Shown one piece after another: positions 1 to 8,378 of a stretch of 60,304 nt of DNA. The first letter of the stretch is position 1. Each line of letters begins with the position of its first letter. Made by a program: the position numbers and the translations under genes. The notes beneath the pieces were generated by a model that was not told where the DNA came from, did no database searches, and saw only the letters and a list, made by a program, of their open reading frames with translations. The stretch spans positions 12,481 through 72,784 of the forward strand of contig JAHFCR010000011.1 in NCBI GenBank assembly GCA_023249405.1, written 5' to 3'. The stretch comes from Peptococcaceae bacterium (GTDB taxonomy: Bacteria; Bacillota; DSM-12270; Thermacetogeniales; Thermacetogeniaceae).

Positions 1-32
1 ACTGTATGGGGAATTTACTGTATGGGGAATTT
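1..32. repeat. Tandem 16-bp direct repeat at window edge
   Basis: Bases 1-16 and 17-32 are identical 16-mers (ACTGTATGGGGAATTT). The second copy runs into the stop codon of the DUF951 gene. The array may continue outside the window, so copy number is unknown. Confidence 0.8.
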
Positions 33-289
33 TAAGAGCGGGCCGGGGGGACCGGCTCTCCGGGGCTCTCAGTTGGCTCCCCGGCCTCAACCGGAATGGC
101 GGCTGTGACCCGGATCTTGACGTTTTTCTCGAATTTCGGGCGGGGCAGCATCACCATCCGCCGGCACTTCAGGCAGCGGATGCGAAAGTCCATCCCCACG
201 CGCAGGATCTCCCACTCGAAACCGCCGCAGGGATGTTGCTTTTTCATGCGCACCACATCACCGAGGTTGTATCGTACCGGAAGTGTCAT
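32..289 (-). CDS. DUF951 family protein
   Basis: An 85-residue protein that matches the small DUF951 (YyzM-like) family. The first 60 residues carry the family pattern: a basic VRMKKQHPCGG segment, then GxDFRIRCLKCRR with a CxxC pair, then a short basic stretch. The C-terminal 20 residues are Pro/Glu-rich and probably disordered. Its biochemical role is unknown; a small nucleic-acid or metal-binding protein is possible. In many Firmicutes this family sits next to an MscS channel and ychF. Here it overlaps the end of the MscS gene by 32 bases, which suggests translational coupling. Confidence 0.8.
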   Translation of the reverse strand: MTLPVRYNLGDVVRMKKQHPCGGFEWEILRVGMDFRIRCLKCRRMVMLPRPKFEKNVKIRVTAAIPVEAGEPTESPGEPVPPARS

Positions 290-1169
290 CGATCTCTCCT
301 TTTTCCAGGCCTTTGACGTGGAGCATCACATGGTGGGGATAGGAGATGGCAATACCGGCCGCATCCAGGGCCTCCTTGATCGCCCGTCGCAGCAGGCGTC
401 CAAAAGCCCATTGCTGCATCGGCCTGACCTTGGCGAACACCTGCAGGACGACGCCAGCCTCCCCGAAACTGCTGACCCCCAGAACCTGAGGGTCTTCCAG
501 CACCACTGACCGGTTGGCATCAGCCGTCCGCCCGGCAGCAGCCTCGATGATCGCAGTCACCTCGTCAAGGTCCTGTTTATAGGGGACGCTCACCTCTACC
601 AGCACACCCATTGCCCCCCGCGACATGTTGGTCACCTGCCGGATCTCGCCATTGGAGACGATGTACAGTTCACCGGTCGACCCCCGGATCTTGCTCACCC
701 GCAGACCCATGTCCTCTACCGTCCCCGTGACCCCGGCGACGGTGACATAGTCTCCCACCGCGAACTGGTCCTCGAACAGGATGAAGAAGCCGGTGACCAC
801 ATCCCGCACCAGGCTCTGAGCGCCGAAGCCGATAGCCAGGCCCAGGATGCTGGCGCCCGCCAGCACTGAGGTCATATTCAGGCCCAATTCATGGATGACC
901 ATGATGGCACCGACGAAGTAGAGAGTGTAACGCAGCAGACTTTTGACCAGGCCGCGCATCGTCTTGATGCGGCGTTCACCCCAGTTTCCGGGAATGCGGT
1001 CCGGGCGCAGGAGGCCGCTGATCAGGCGGTTGCCGACCTGCCCCGCCAGGATCAGGCCGGCAATGATCAGCAGGATGCGGAGCACCTTGACGCTGTAGTT
1101 ATACACCGCGATGTTGCCGGCAGGGAGTGCAGTGAGTAGGCTAAGCCAGAGGCTGAGCAACCTGGGCAT
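258..1169 (-). CDS. MscS family small-conductance mechanosensitive channel
   Basis: A 303-residue inner-membrane channel that releases solutes on hypo-osmotic shock. Two N-terminal hydrophobic helices precede the pore helix, whose Gly/Ala-rich pattern (LAGASILGLAIGFGAQS) and the following VRDVVTGFFILFEDQFAVGD are classic for MscS. A beta domain (VEDMGLRVSKIR) and an alpha/beta cytosolic domain follow. An upstream in-frame start would add 18 residues. The start at 1169 was chosen because AAGGAGG lies six bases before it. The 3' end overlaps the DUF951 gene. Length is typical for the short YkuT-like branch. Confidence 0.9.
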   Translation of the reverse strand: MPRLLSLWLSLLTALPAGNIAVYNYSVKVLRILLIIAGLILAGQVGNRLISGLLRPDRIPGNWGERRIKTMRGLVKSLLRYTLYFVGAIMVIHELGLNMTSVLAGASILGLAIGFGAQSLVRDVVTGFFILFEDQFAVGDYVTVAGVTGTVEDMGLRVSKIRGSTGELYIVSNGEIRQVTNMSRGAMGVLVEVSVPYKQDLDEVTAIIEAAAGRTADANRSVVLEDPQVLGVSSFGEAGVVLQVFAKVRPMQQWAFGRLLRRAIKEALDAAGIAISYPHHVMLHVKGLEKGEIDDTSGTIQPR

Positions 1170-1288
1170 GCGCATCCTCCTTCCCGGGACCGAGATTATA
1201 CCGGAGTCCGGCAGCGTCCGCATACCAGTCCAAGTCCACGTAAGGACCGGCGCACCTGGACAGATCCTAAAATAATGGCAGCAGAAGG

Positions 1289-1876
1289 CTACAGGTAGAT
1301 GACCTTGGGTACCTTTTGCAGGTATTCCAAAATGGTGTACAAGTTGGTAACCTGACCGACGCTCAGCTGGTCTTTGATCTTGAAGTAGTCGAGGCAGGTG
1401 CCGCAGACGAAGATCTCAGCCCCGTCCTGCTCCAGTTCCAACAGGTAGTCCAACGCCGGAGATCCGGCGCAGGCCAGGGTGACCCCGCTGTTCATGAAGA
1501 TGATCACCTTTCCCAGGCCACCCTGTTCAGAAAGAGCATAGAAGAAATTCTTCATTAAAAGCTGCCCCAGTTCCTCGCTGCCGCGTCCCAGGCTGTTCGA
1601 CGCCGCTAAAAACAGCTGGCTCTCCAGTGGCTCCAGGGTGGCGCCGAAATCCTCCGGCTTGGTGATGTTGATGTAGAACTCCGCACCCCGCTGTTCAGCC
1701 TCGACCCCGCAGGAAAGAGACCTGGCCAGCTTCATGATATTGTCCCGGGCTATCTCGTCGTCGGCAACTACCGTGAGCCGTTCCTGCTGTGACGCTTCCA
1801 GGGCCTGGCGCGTCCGGATCACCGGCTGCGGGCAGGCCAGACCGCGCACGTCAACCACATCGGACTGGTTTTCCAT
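1289..1876 (-). CDS. yedF: YedF-like selenium metabolism protein (TusA + DsrE domains)
   Basis: A 195-residue two-domain protein. Residues 1-75 are a TusA/SirA-like fold with the CPxP motif (RGLACPQPV, Cys15). Residues 95-195 are a DsrE-like domain with cysteines in LACAG and FVCGTCLDYF. This arrangement defines the putative selenium metabolism protein YedF, thought to handle activated selenium or sulfur as a persulfide/perselenide carrier. The gene lies 84 bases downstream of selD on the same strand, and this pairing supports a selenium role. No selenoprotein or Sec-tRNA gene is visible in the window, so the product could feed selenocysteine, selenouridine or a selenium-dependent hydroxylase. 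Confidence 0.88.
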   Translation of the reverse strand: MENQSDVVDVRGLACPQPVIRTRQALEASQQERLTVVADDEIARDNIMKLARSLSCGVEAEQRGAEFYINITKPEDFGATLEPLESQLFLAASNSLGRGSEELGQLLMKNFFYALSEQGGLGKVIIFMNSGVTLACAGSPALDYLLELEQDGAEIFVCGTCLDYFKIKDQLSVGQVTNLYTILEYLQKVPKVIYL

Positions 1877-1960
1877 CGTTCATCCTCCCGATTTTTATAT
1901 TATGATTATCACTGTTTTACATCCGCATTGTACGGTTTGACAAGCTGGCCGGAACAGCAC

Positions 1961-3055
1961 TCACATTCCCCTGACCGCGATCCCGCCGTCGCCTTTGCCA
2001 GTCACCCGCCCCACAACACCGTAACGCCTGACACCCTCCTGGCGAAGCGCCGCCAGCAATAACTCTTTTTTCGCTTCCGGCACCGCCATCATCAGCCCGC
2101 CGGAGGTCTGCGGATCGAAGCACAGGTCCTGCTCTGCCGGGCTCACCGCCCCGGTCCATTTCACGTAAGGCGCCACATATTCCCTGTTGTTGTAGGCCCC
2201 GGCAGGGATGACGCCCTGCCCGGCCAGCTTGCGAGCCTGGGGCAGGTAGGGCACAGCGGTGATATCGATCTCCAGGTCGACCCCGCTGTTCAGGGCCATT
2301 TCCCGCAGGTGCCCGAGCAGGCCGAATCCGGTGATGTCGGTGCAGGCATCGACGCCGATCTGGCGCATCGCCCGGGCAGCAGCAGCATTGAGAGTCGACA
2401 TCGTCTCCCCCAGCAACCGCTCCGCCTCGGGATCCAACAGTCCGCCCTTGAGGGCTGTGGCCAGCACCCCGGTTCCCAGGGGTTTGGTGAGCACCAGCCA
2501 GTCTCCGGGCTGAGCCCCCGCATTGGTGACGATCTGGTCCGGGTGCACGATGCCGGTGACGGCCAGGCCGTATTTGGGTTCGTCATCGGCGATCGAGTGG
2601 CCGCCGACGATCACTGCCCCGGCCTCGGCCACCTTGGCGCCGCCCCCTCTCAAAATCTCCTGCAGCGGAGCGGCTCCCAGGTCACAGAAGGGGTAGGCCA
2701 CCAGATTCAGGGCTGTCAGGGGCGTTCCTCCCATGGCGTAGATGTCGCTCAAGGCATTGGCGGCGGCGATCTGGCCGAAAGTGTAGGGGTCGTCCGCCAC
2801 CGGAGTGAAGAAGTCCACCGTCTGTACCAGAGCCAGGTCCGGCCGCAGCCGGTAAACCCCGGCATCATCCGGCGCTGCCAGGCCCACCAGCAGGTCCGGA
2901 TGCTCGAAGCGGGGCAGGCCCTCCATGATCTCCGCCAGTATGCCCGGCCCCAGCTTGGCTGCGCAACCCGAAGCCTTGGCATACTGGGTCAGCCTGATTC
3001 GTCCCCCATTCTGCCCGGCTTGCCCCGTAGCCGGCGTCTCCCTTTGATCCTGCAT
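1961..3055 (-). CDS. selD: Selenide, water dikinase (selenophosphate synthetase)
   Basis: A 364-residue enzyme that makes monoselenophosphate from ATP and selenide. An AIR-synthase-type N-terminal domain carries the mobile loop with the catalytic Cys31 and Lys34 (ASGCAAKLGPG). The Asp-rich metal/ATP sites (VQTVDFFTPVADDPY; GGHSIADDEPKYG) and C-terminal ITGFGLLGHL and DPQTSGGL motifs are intact. The active-site residue is read from a TGC codon, so this is the cysteine form and not a selenoprotein. The second Cys of the E. coli enzyme (C19) is Ala here, as in many homologues. It is probably transcribed with yedF. Confidence 0.95.
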   Translation of the reverse strand: MQDQRETPATGQAGQNGGRIRLTQYAKASGCAAKLGPGILAEIMEGLPRFEHPDLLVGLAAPDDAGVYRLRPDLALVQTVDFFTPVADDPYTFGQIAAANALSDIYAMGGTPLTALNLVAYPFCDLGAAPLQEILRGGGAKVAEAGAVIVGGHSIADDEPKYGLAVTGIVHPDQIVTNAGAQPGDWLVLTKPLGTGVLATALKGGLLDPEAERLLGETMSTLNAAAARAMRQIGVDACTDITGFGLLGHLREMALNSGVDLEIDITAVPYLPQARKLAGQGVIPAGAYNNREYVAPYVKWTGAVSPAEQDLCFDPQTSGGLMMAVPEAKKELLLAALRQEGVRRYGVVGRVTGKGDGGIAVRGM

Positions 3056-3210
3056 CTCTTGCCTGCCTCCCCGTCAAGTTTTGCTGTCAATGCTCATGTA
3101 CTACTAATGTACCCGGTGAACGATTTTTTACGGAATCGTCCAGACTGGACTGCCCACTCCTGATCCCTGGAGAGCAATCTCGCCGGGGGAACAATAGCCA
3201 TTTGGCAGAA

Positions 3211-3906
3211 CTAGATCATCGTAAAGAAATTATTCATACTGGGAGATACCAGATTCCAGGTGCGATTAAAGTACGGGATTAATGCAGACTGGTTCCAAGC
3301 CTGGAAGAAGGAATGCAGCCAGCCTCCCTGTACCGGCAGCCCCATGGACAGGCCAAGCACCACCGGAGTCAGCAGGCCGATGATCACCACCATCTCCAGT
3401 GCCCTGGTACCCAGACCGAGGCCCACCCCGCCGAGGCGGTCGAGACCTCCCATGAACAACAGATGCGCTACTCTGGATATAAAAGAGGCCAGGATCATCA
3501 CCAGATAGCTCACCAGGGCCATGATCAGGAAAAAGGCGATCGCCTTGACAATGGCCGCAGCCAGCATCTGAGCCATCCCCTGCCCGCTAACGCCAGCCGC
3601 GGCACCGCTTACGGGCACCCAGAGGGATGGTGGCCAGCCTGGGAACGTCGCCCCGCCGGTGGCCTTGATGGCCGGCACGGTTGAAGGAATGCCGGCGGTG
3701 AGGGGAATCAGGATCCTGGTGAATAGTTTGTCCAGGCCAAGTTGTGTCCCGAGGTATTGGGCCGCCGTGATATAGTAGCGGCCGGCCAGCCAGATGCCCC
3801 CGAGAAAGCCGAGGAGCCCGCCGCAAGTGAGGATCAGACCCCGGCGGAATCCCCCCCAGGCACCCAACAGCAGGATTAACAGGATGATCAGATCGAGGAT
3901 ATTCAA
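3211..3906 (-). CDS. cvpA: CvpA family membrane protein
   Basis: A roughly 231-residue integral membrane protein of the CvpA/colicin V production family. The N-terminus (LNILDLIILLILLLGAWGG) is the family hallmark, followed by the FRRGLI basic turn, a second helix and two further hydrophobic stretches near residues 110-145 and 165-190. The start is set at a TTG at 3906 because GGGAGG lies seven bases upstream and family members begin exactly here; an ATG 18 bases further upstream is the alternative. The biochemical role is unsettled; envelope homeostasis is the usual suggestion. The central region (residues 75-110) is longer and more Pro/Gly-rich than in short homologues. Confidence 0.85.
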   Translation of the reverse strand: MNILDLIILLILLLGAWGGFRRGLILTCGGLLGFLGGIWLAGRYYITAAQYLGTQLGLDKLFTRILIPLTAGIPSTVPAIKATGGATFPGWPPSLWVPVSGAAAGVSGQGMAQMLAAAIVKAIAFFLIMALVSYLVMILASFISRVAHLLFMGGLDRLGGVGLGLGTRALEMVVIIGLLTPVVLGLSMGLPVQGGWLHSFFQAWNQSALIPYFNRTWNLVSPSMNNFFTMI

Positions 3907-4235
3907 GGCGATCCCTCCCGTCATAGATATCAGGAGATCGGAATTTTATACCGGTATAACACGCCTGAAAAACAGGCTTGACAACGCGGTTTTAGCTTAC
4001 CCTATTCCTGGAAAAGTGTCAACGAAGCCCATCGGGGCTATTTTACCGCCCTTCGCCATCAAGTATAACATTTCTGTTTGCAGTTTTGTGTAGATAAGGG
4101 TTAGCTGGAAAATACAACATATAACGGATCAGGCGGGACAATTCCACTGCTTTATTGTTATAATTGGACTATATATCAGCATTAAGACCGGTCAACTATA
4201 GGTCCGGACAAACCTGGCATGAGAGAGATGACGAC
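3907..4235. promoter_or_regulatory. Divergent intergenic region between cvpA and lipA
   Basis: This 329-base gap holds no gene. A TATAAT hexamer at 4159-4164, with a weak GGGACA 18 bases upstream, is the best candidate lipA promoter. On the minus strand a TTGACA (bases 4022-4017), followed after 17 bases by TAAGCT, could serve cvpA. No terminator or Pho box was found. Confidence 0.35.
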
Positions 4236-5114
4236 ATGTCCCACTTTCCCATTTGGATGCATAAAAAGCTGTCGACTGGCGCAAAAATGGAGGCCACGAG
4301 ACAGACCCTCGCCCACTACGGTCTGAATACGATCTGCACCAGCGCCCTCTGTCCAAACCAGGGGGAATGTCTGGCCGCCGGCACTGCCACCTTTCTAATT
4401 CTCGGGGACTACTGTACCCGGGGCTGCACTTTCTGCGCCGTGACCAGGGGCCTGCCTGAGGCCCCGGACCCGGAGGAACCGGCCAGGCTCGCCCAAGCGG
4501 CTGCGGACTTGAATTTACGCCATGTCGTGGTCACGTCCGTCACCCGTGACGACCTGCCTGATGGTGGAGCGGGCCATTTTGCCGCTACCATCAAAGAATT
4601 GCGCCTCCACCTGCCTGCGGCGACCATCGAGGTGCTGACCCCTGATTTCGGGGGCCAGGAATGGTCGATAGATATCGTCATTGCTGCGGGGCCAGATGTC
4701 TATAACCACAATCTGGAAACTGTCAACCGGCTCTATCCTGCCGTACGCCCCGATGCCCAATATGAACGCAGCCTCAATCTGCTGCAGCGGGTCAAAGACC
4801 AGACGCCCCGGATCTACACTAAGTCAGGCCTGATGGTAGGTCTGGGCGAGGAGTTCGAGGAGGTGGTGGCAGCAATGTCAGACCTGCGCAGGGCAGGTTG
4901 TGACACCCTGACGATCGGACAGTACCTGCGTCCTTCTCCGCAGCATATACCGATTGCCAGATTCATCGCTCCTGAAGAGTTCGCTTCCTACAAGGAGAAG
5001 GCATTGCAACTGGGTTTTGTCTATGTCGAATCCGGCCCGTACGTCAGAAGCTCGTATCATGCGCACAAACTTTTCAGCGATAGAAGAAATGCCAATCCTG
5101 ACAACAATGGGTGA
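4236..5114 (+). CDS. lipA: Lipoyl synthase (radical SAM)
   Basis: A 292-residue radical-SAM enzyme that inserts two sulfurs into octanoyl chains on lipoyl-domain proteins. Both iron-sulfur motifs are present: the auxiliary cluster [12 protein letters not shown] and the SAM cluster CTRGCTFC. The family motif [14 protein letters not shown] follows near the C-terminus, with the expected [14 protein letters not shown] end. The upstream in-frame part of the reading frame (from 4164) looks non-coding, so the ATG at 4236 is preferred even though its Shine-Dalgarno is weak. The lipoate ligase begins six bases after the stop, so the two genes form an operon for making and salvaging lipoate. Confidence 0.95.
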   Translation: MSHFPIWMHKKLSTGAKMEATRQTLAHYGLNTICTSALCPNQGECLAAGTATFLILGDYCTRGCTFCAVTRGLPEAPDPEEPARLAQAAADLNLRHVVVTSVTRDDLPDGGAGHFAATIKELRLHLPAATIEVLTPDFGGQEWSIDIVIAAGPDVYNHNLETVNRLYPAVRPDAQYERSLNLLQRVKDQTPRIYTKSGLMVGLGEEFEEVVAAMSDLRRAGCDTLTIGQYLRPSPQHIPIARFIAPEEFASYKEKALQLGFVYVESGPYVRSSYHAHKLFSDRRNANPDNNG

Positions 5115-5120
5115 GAAACC

Positions 5121-6104
5121 GTGAAAACAAGCCTGATGATCGCCTCTTCCACTGATCCCTGGCTCAACATGGCCGTAGAGGAGTACCTCTTCAATCATGT
5201 CTCCGGCGATGAGATGATCCTGTATCTGTGGCAGGTTCAGAGCACCGTGATGATCGGTAAACACCAGAATCCGCTAAAAGAGTGCCGGTGTGAACAACTG
5301 GAAAATGAGGGAGGCAACCTGGCACGCAGGTTATCCGGTGGGGGAGCGGTGTTTCAAGACCTGGGCACGCTGATGTTTTCCTTTATCTCCGACCGGGAAC
5401 TGTACAATCTGGATAGACAGTTGCGGGTTATTCTGCAGGCGGTCAATAGTTTCGGAATCAACGCCGAATTTTCCGGGCGGAACGATCTGACAGTGTCGGG
5501 CAAGAAATTTTCGGGCAATGCTTTTTATTTTAAGGGCAGAGCAGCGCTGCATCACGGAACGCTGCTCATCAATTCAGACCTGACCAGGCTTGCCCGCTAC
5601 CTGACAGTATCAAGAGAGAAGATCTCCTCCAAAGGGGTGGACTCTGTTCAATCCAGGGTGGTCAATCTATCCGCCTTGAGCGGCGACATCACCGTCGATG
5701 CCATCTCCCAACGCCTGCAAGAAAGCTTTTCGGATTTCTATGGCCGGACAGCGATCATGGGCGACCTTCCCCGGAACGCAGAAATTACCACGCTGTATCA
5801 GAAACATTCCTCATGGGAATGGAGGTACGGCAATACTCCCGCCTTCGATATCGCCTTCAGCAACAGGTTCTTTTGGGGTGACATCGAGATCAGGCTGAGC
5901 GTCAAAGATGGCCTGATCGCCGATGCGGTAGTCTATTCCGACGCCATGGACTGCGATCTGGCCGAGATCGTCGCATCGGCGCTGCAGCATATTCCCTTCC
6001 GTAAAGAGACCATGATCGCCAGCATTAAAAACTGCTCCGCCACTGACGGCCAACAAGCAATGATAGAGGATATCAGCAAGTGGCTGGAGCCAAAATTAAC
6101 CTGA
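5121..6104 (+). CDS. lplA: Lipoate-protein ligase A
   Basis: A 327-residue cytosolic enzyme that activates free lipoate with ATP and attaches it to lipoyl-domain lysines. The biotin/lipoate ligase domain shows RRLSGGGAVFQDLG (lipoyl-AMP binding) and NDLTVSGKKFSGNA with the catalytic lysine. The C-terminal accessory domain (about residues 250-327) is present, so it is the full-length LplA type and not the shorter LipM/LipL transferases. It starts at GTG. With lipA it provides both synthesis and salvage routes. No lipoylated enzyme is encoded nearby, so the target cannot be read from context. Confidence 0.93.
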   Translation: MKTSLMIASSTDPWLNMAVEEYLFNHVSGDEMILYLWQVQSTVMIGKHQNPLKECRCEQLENEGGNLARRLSGGGAVFQDLGTLMFSFISDRELYNLDRQLRVILQAVNSFGINAEFSGRNDLTVSGKKFSGNAFYFKGRAALHHGTLLINSDLTRLARYLTVSREKISSKGVDSVQSRVVNLSALSGDITVDAISQRLQESFSDFYGRTAIMGDLPRNAEITTLYQKHSSWEWRYGNTPAFDIAFSNRFFWGDIEIRLSVKDGLIADAVVYSDAMDCDLAEIVASALQHIPFRKETMIASIKNCSATDGQQAMIEDISKWLEPKLT

Positions 6105-6138
6105 CCGCCGGCGCTCTATCGCCTGCCGGACGCCCAGT

Positions 6139-6414
6139 TCACTTGTGGCGCAGCTTGAACAGTTCGGAGAGAGCGTTGGAGCCCTGGGAGATGATGATCC
6201 CGGAGATCAGGTAATCCACGAAGGGGTACCTGGTTTCCAGGCCGAGGCTGGTGAAGATGCCCACCTGGTAGGAAAAACAGAGGGCAACCCCGAACAGCAC
6301 CACCACCAGTTGGCCGGCCTGTTTGCTGACGAACTTCTGGAAGATGGCCAGCAGTAACTCCACCACGACTGACATAAAGATCAGGGTCTGGATCGCCTCG
6401 ATCGGCTTGTCCAA
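6139..6414 (-). CDS. Small membrane protein of unknown function
   Basis: A 91-residue protein with a TTG start preceded by GAAGGGG at six bases. It has hydrophobic segments near residues 8-25, 33-52 and 63-80 and ends in a basic tail (KLRHK). The pattern YLISGIIISQGSNALSEL resembles small phage-holin-like or prophage-associated membrane proteins, but no other phage gene is nearby, so this is only a resemblance. It points towards lplA and is probably transcribed alone. No function is assigned. Confidence 0.55.
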   Translation of the reverse strand: MDKPIEAIQTLIFMSVVVELLLAIFQKFVSKQAGQLVVVLFGVALCFSYQVGIFTSLGLETRYPFVDYLISGIIISQGSNALSELFKLRHK

Positions 6415-6516
6415 GGGAACACCCCTTCCGAAAATGGGCCTCCCTAATCTTTATGCACGTCCACTCCGTTTAAAACCGTCGCCTTGAAGCGGTTATTCAA
6501 CCTGTGTTGAGAGGCT

Positions 6517-7563
6517 TTATTCAAGCGCCACTTGGTAGTGCCGGCCTACCTGGCGCAATTCGGCCAGCACCTCTGCGGGCACCGGGATCCCCTCCCGGCG
6601 GCGGCGCTCCTCGCACTCCCACTCGATCTCGCCCGGCAGATAGATCCGTTCGCAGCCCGGAGCCCGGGGTGAATTCCTGATCTCCCGCACCAGTTGCTCC
6701 ATCTCCTCCTGAAACTCTGCCGGGTCGGCAAAGGCGCCGATATCCAGGGCGGCAAAGAAGTGGCCCACGTTCTGGGGGGCATCCAGACACCTCAGATTGC
6801 TGACGTGGGAGCCAAAAGCCGCTCCCGCCAGGACTCCCGACAGCACGTCCACCATCAGGGCAAATCCAGAGCCCTTGTAGCCGCCCATCGGCAGCAGGTT
6901 CCCGGCAGCTACCGCCGCCCCGGGGTCGGTAGTGGGCTGCCCGTATTGGTCTGCCGCCCAGTTGGACGGTATCTGTTCACCCTTCTTGGCCGCCAGCACC
7001 AGCTTGCCGATGGCGACCACGCTGGTTGCCCCGTCGTAGATCACCGGGCGCTCCCTGCCGGCAGGCACGGCCACACAGATCGGGTTGGTTCCGAAATAGG
7101 GCTGCCGGCTGCCCCATGGAGACATGTTGGCGGAGGCGTTGGTCATGGCCACCCCGATCATATTGGCCGCCACCGCCTCCTGGGCATAGTAGGCGGCGAT
7201 GCCGAAGTGGTTGGAGCGCCTGACCACGGCCACCCCGGTCCCCACCTGCCGCGCCCGCCCGATCGCCTCCCGCATTCCGGCCAGGCCGGCCACGGCGCCC
7301 CATCCGTTGTGGGCATCCAGCACACAGGCGCCCGGCGTCTGGCGCACCCTCTCCACCTCGGTGCGCCTGGCGATCAGGCCCGCCACCAGGCGTTCCACGT
7401 ACAGGGGCAATCGGGTAATGCCATGGGAATCGATCCCTCTAAGATTGGCGGTGATCAGGTTGTCGGCCACCACCCGGCTTTCCTGCGCATCCACCCCCGC
7501 AGCCTGCAATACCAGATCGGCAAAGCCTGATAGCACATCCGCGGCAAATAGTGACGAAGTCAA
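6517..7563 (-). CDS. Ldh family (type 2 malate/L-lactate) NAD(P)-dependent oxidoreductase
   Basis: A 348-residue dehydrogenase of the malate/L-lactate/ureidoglycolate/sulfolactate family, which is unrelated to Rossmann-fold lactate dehydrogenases. The family signatures are RGIDSHGITRLPLYV, the catalytic-His segment VRRSNHFGIAAYYAQEA, the cofactor-site WGSRQPYFGTNP and GYKGSGFALMVDVLSG. Substrate cannot be read from sequence; malate, sulfolactate, delta1-piperideine-2-carboxylate or similar 2-hydroxyacids are possible. The middle is shorter than in many relatives: about 20 residues seem to be missing after SVVAIGKLVLAAKKG. It appears monocistronic. Confidence 0.88.
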   Translation of the reverse strand: MTSSLFAADVLSGFADLVLQAAGVDAQESRVVADNLITANLRGIDSHGITRLPLYVERLVAGLIARRTEVERVRQTPGACVLDAHNGWGAVAGLAGMREAIGRARQVGTGVAVVRRSNHFGIAAYYAQEAVAANMIGVAMTNASANMSPWGSRQPYFGTNPICVAVPAGRERPVIYDGATSVVAIGKLVLAAKKGEQIPSNWAADQYGQPTTDPGAAVAAGNLLPMGGYKGSGFALMVDVLSGVLAGAAFGSHVSNLRCLDAPQNVGHFFAALDIGAFADPAEFQEEMEQLVREIRNSPRAPGCERIYLPGEIEWECEERRRREGIPVPAEVLAELRQVGRHYQVALE

Positions 7564-7734
7564 TTGAGGTCCCCTTTCGACTGCAGATCATCAGCAGATA
7601 CATTTTTTCAATATTATAGCATGTATTTGGCCATGCCTGGCCAGGCTGCCGCGTTGTCTTTGACCGAGTCTGCCGCGGGAAGCATAATCCGTAATGATGG
7701 GCAGAACAACCGGGGGAGAGCGACCGCTTGGGCG

Positions 7735-8133
7735 TTAAAAATTCTTATGGAAGGTCTTATCGACGGCTTCAGCCTTGAGGCTTGTTTCCGAGATCGGAGG
7801 CAGGCAGACTGCCTGCTCAACCCTGAGGTTGCCGGGGTCGATGCTGGGGTTGAGCAACAGCAGCCTCCCCAGCGTAGTTCCGGTAGCCTGGGCGATGCTA
7901 AACAGGGTATCCCCGGGGGCCGCTCGCCAATATAGACCTGATGCGCAGGGCGGCAGTTCCTCCGGCAGACACAGGCTTATGCCCACCTGGAGATTATCCG
8001 GGTCTATTCCCGGGTTGAGTTGTTGCAGATCCCCCACATCCAAGTTCAAACGCACCGCAATGGTGTAAAAGGTATCCCCCGCCTGCACCTTCCAGAAACG
8101 CCCGGACGGGCAGGCAGTCTGCTCAGAACCCAT
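7735..8133 (-). CDS. Double LysM-domain protein
   Basis: A 132-residue protein made of two LysM repeats of about 45 residues (residues 12-58 and 63-108). Each has the CPSG/CASG entry, a GDTFYTIA or GDTLFSIA motif and an NPxIDPxNLxVGxxLCLP exit. LysM binds peptidoglycan or chitin-like glycans. No signal peptide is visible, so export is uncertain. Cytoplasmic LysM proteins of this CP-G type in spore formers are often deposited on the forespore (SafA-like), which would fit this organism. The last 25 residues are a non-LysM tail. It is read convergently with no coding partner. Confidence 0.8.
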   Translation of the reverse strand: MGSEQTACPSGRFWKVQAGDTFYTIAVRLNLDVGDLQQLNPGIDPDNLQVGISLCLPEELPPCASGLYWRAAPGDTLFSIAQATGTTLGRLLLLNPSIDPGNLRVEQAVCLPPISETSLKAEAVDKTFHKNF

Positions 8134-8248
8134 GCCCGGTCACCCCCGACTGCCTATGCTTACATTTCATCTTATGCTCCGTTTTGGCCAAAGTTCAACG
8201 AGTTCTCAGCCTCAGCAAGGGCTTTCTTTCCCCCATATCGGGTAAATC

Positions 8249-8302
8249 TTAACTCAATCTTTATCCTGGCATTACACCATATTAACCCTGTCCTGATACC
8301 CT
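8249..8302 (+). promoter_or_regulatory. Pho box and promoter of the CehA-like metallohydrolase gene
   Basis: Four hexamers at exact 11-base steps, TTAACT (8249), TTTATC (8260), ATTACA (8271) and TTAACC (8282), are followed after nine bases by a -10 hexamer TACCCT (8297-8302). The arrangement matches the PhoP core-binding layout known from Bacillus (four TTAACA-like repeats with 5-base spacers upstream of a -10 box) and recurs at four other promoters in this window. Confidence 0.65.
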
Positions 8303-8315
8303 GTAAACAGTGTCA

Positions 8316-8353
8316 GCGCTGCCGCCGTAAGCGGCGGTTAGCTACCGGATAAA
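8316..8353 (+). repeat. Degenerate IS200/IS605-like element end, copy D
   Basis: The segment GCGGCGGTTAGCTACCGGAT and its flanks match the conserved outer end of the elements at 31289 and 39901 with one mismatch. It lies inside the predicted 5' leader of the CehA-like gene and can form a short GCCGC/GCGGC hairpin. Only the outer end is preserved. Confidence 0.6.
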
Positions 8354-8378
8354 CTGCGGATCACATGGAGGCAAATCA

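Noticed and set aside
1961-3055. SelD as a selenoprotein
   Set aside because: The active-site codon is TGC (Cys), not TGA, and no in-frame TGA interrupts the gene.
6139-6414. Small membrane protein as evidence of a prophage
   Set aside because: Only a loose resemblance to holins; there is no lysin, structural, integrase or attachment-site signal nearby.
6694-7530. Long plus-strand reading frame opposite the Ldh-type dehydrogenase
   Set aside because: It is antisense to a complete, well-conserved gene, has His/Gly/Arg-rich composition typical of GC-rich shadow frames and no ribosome site.
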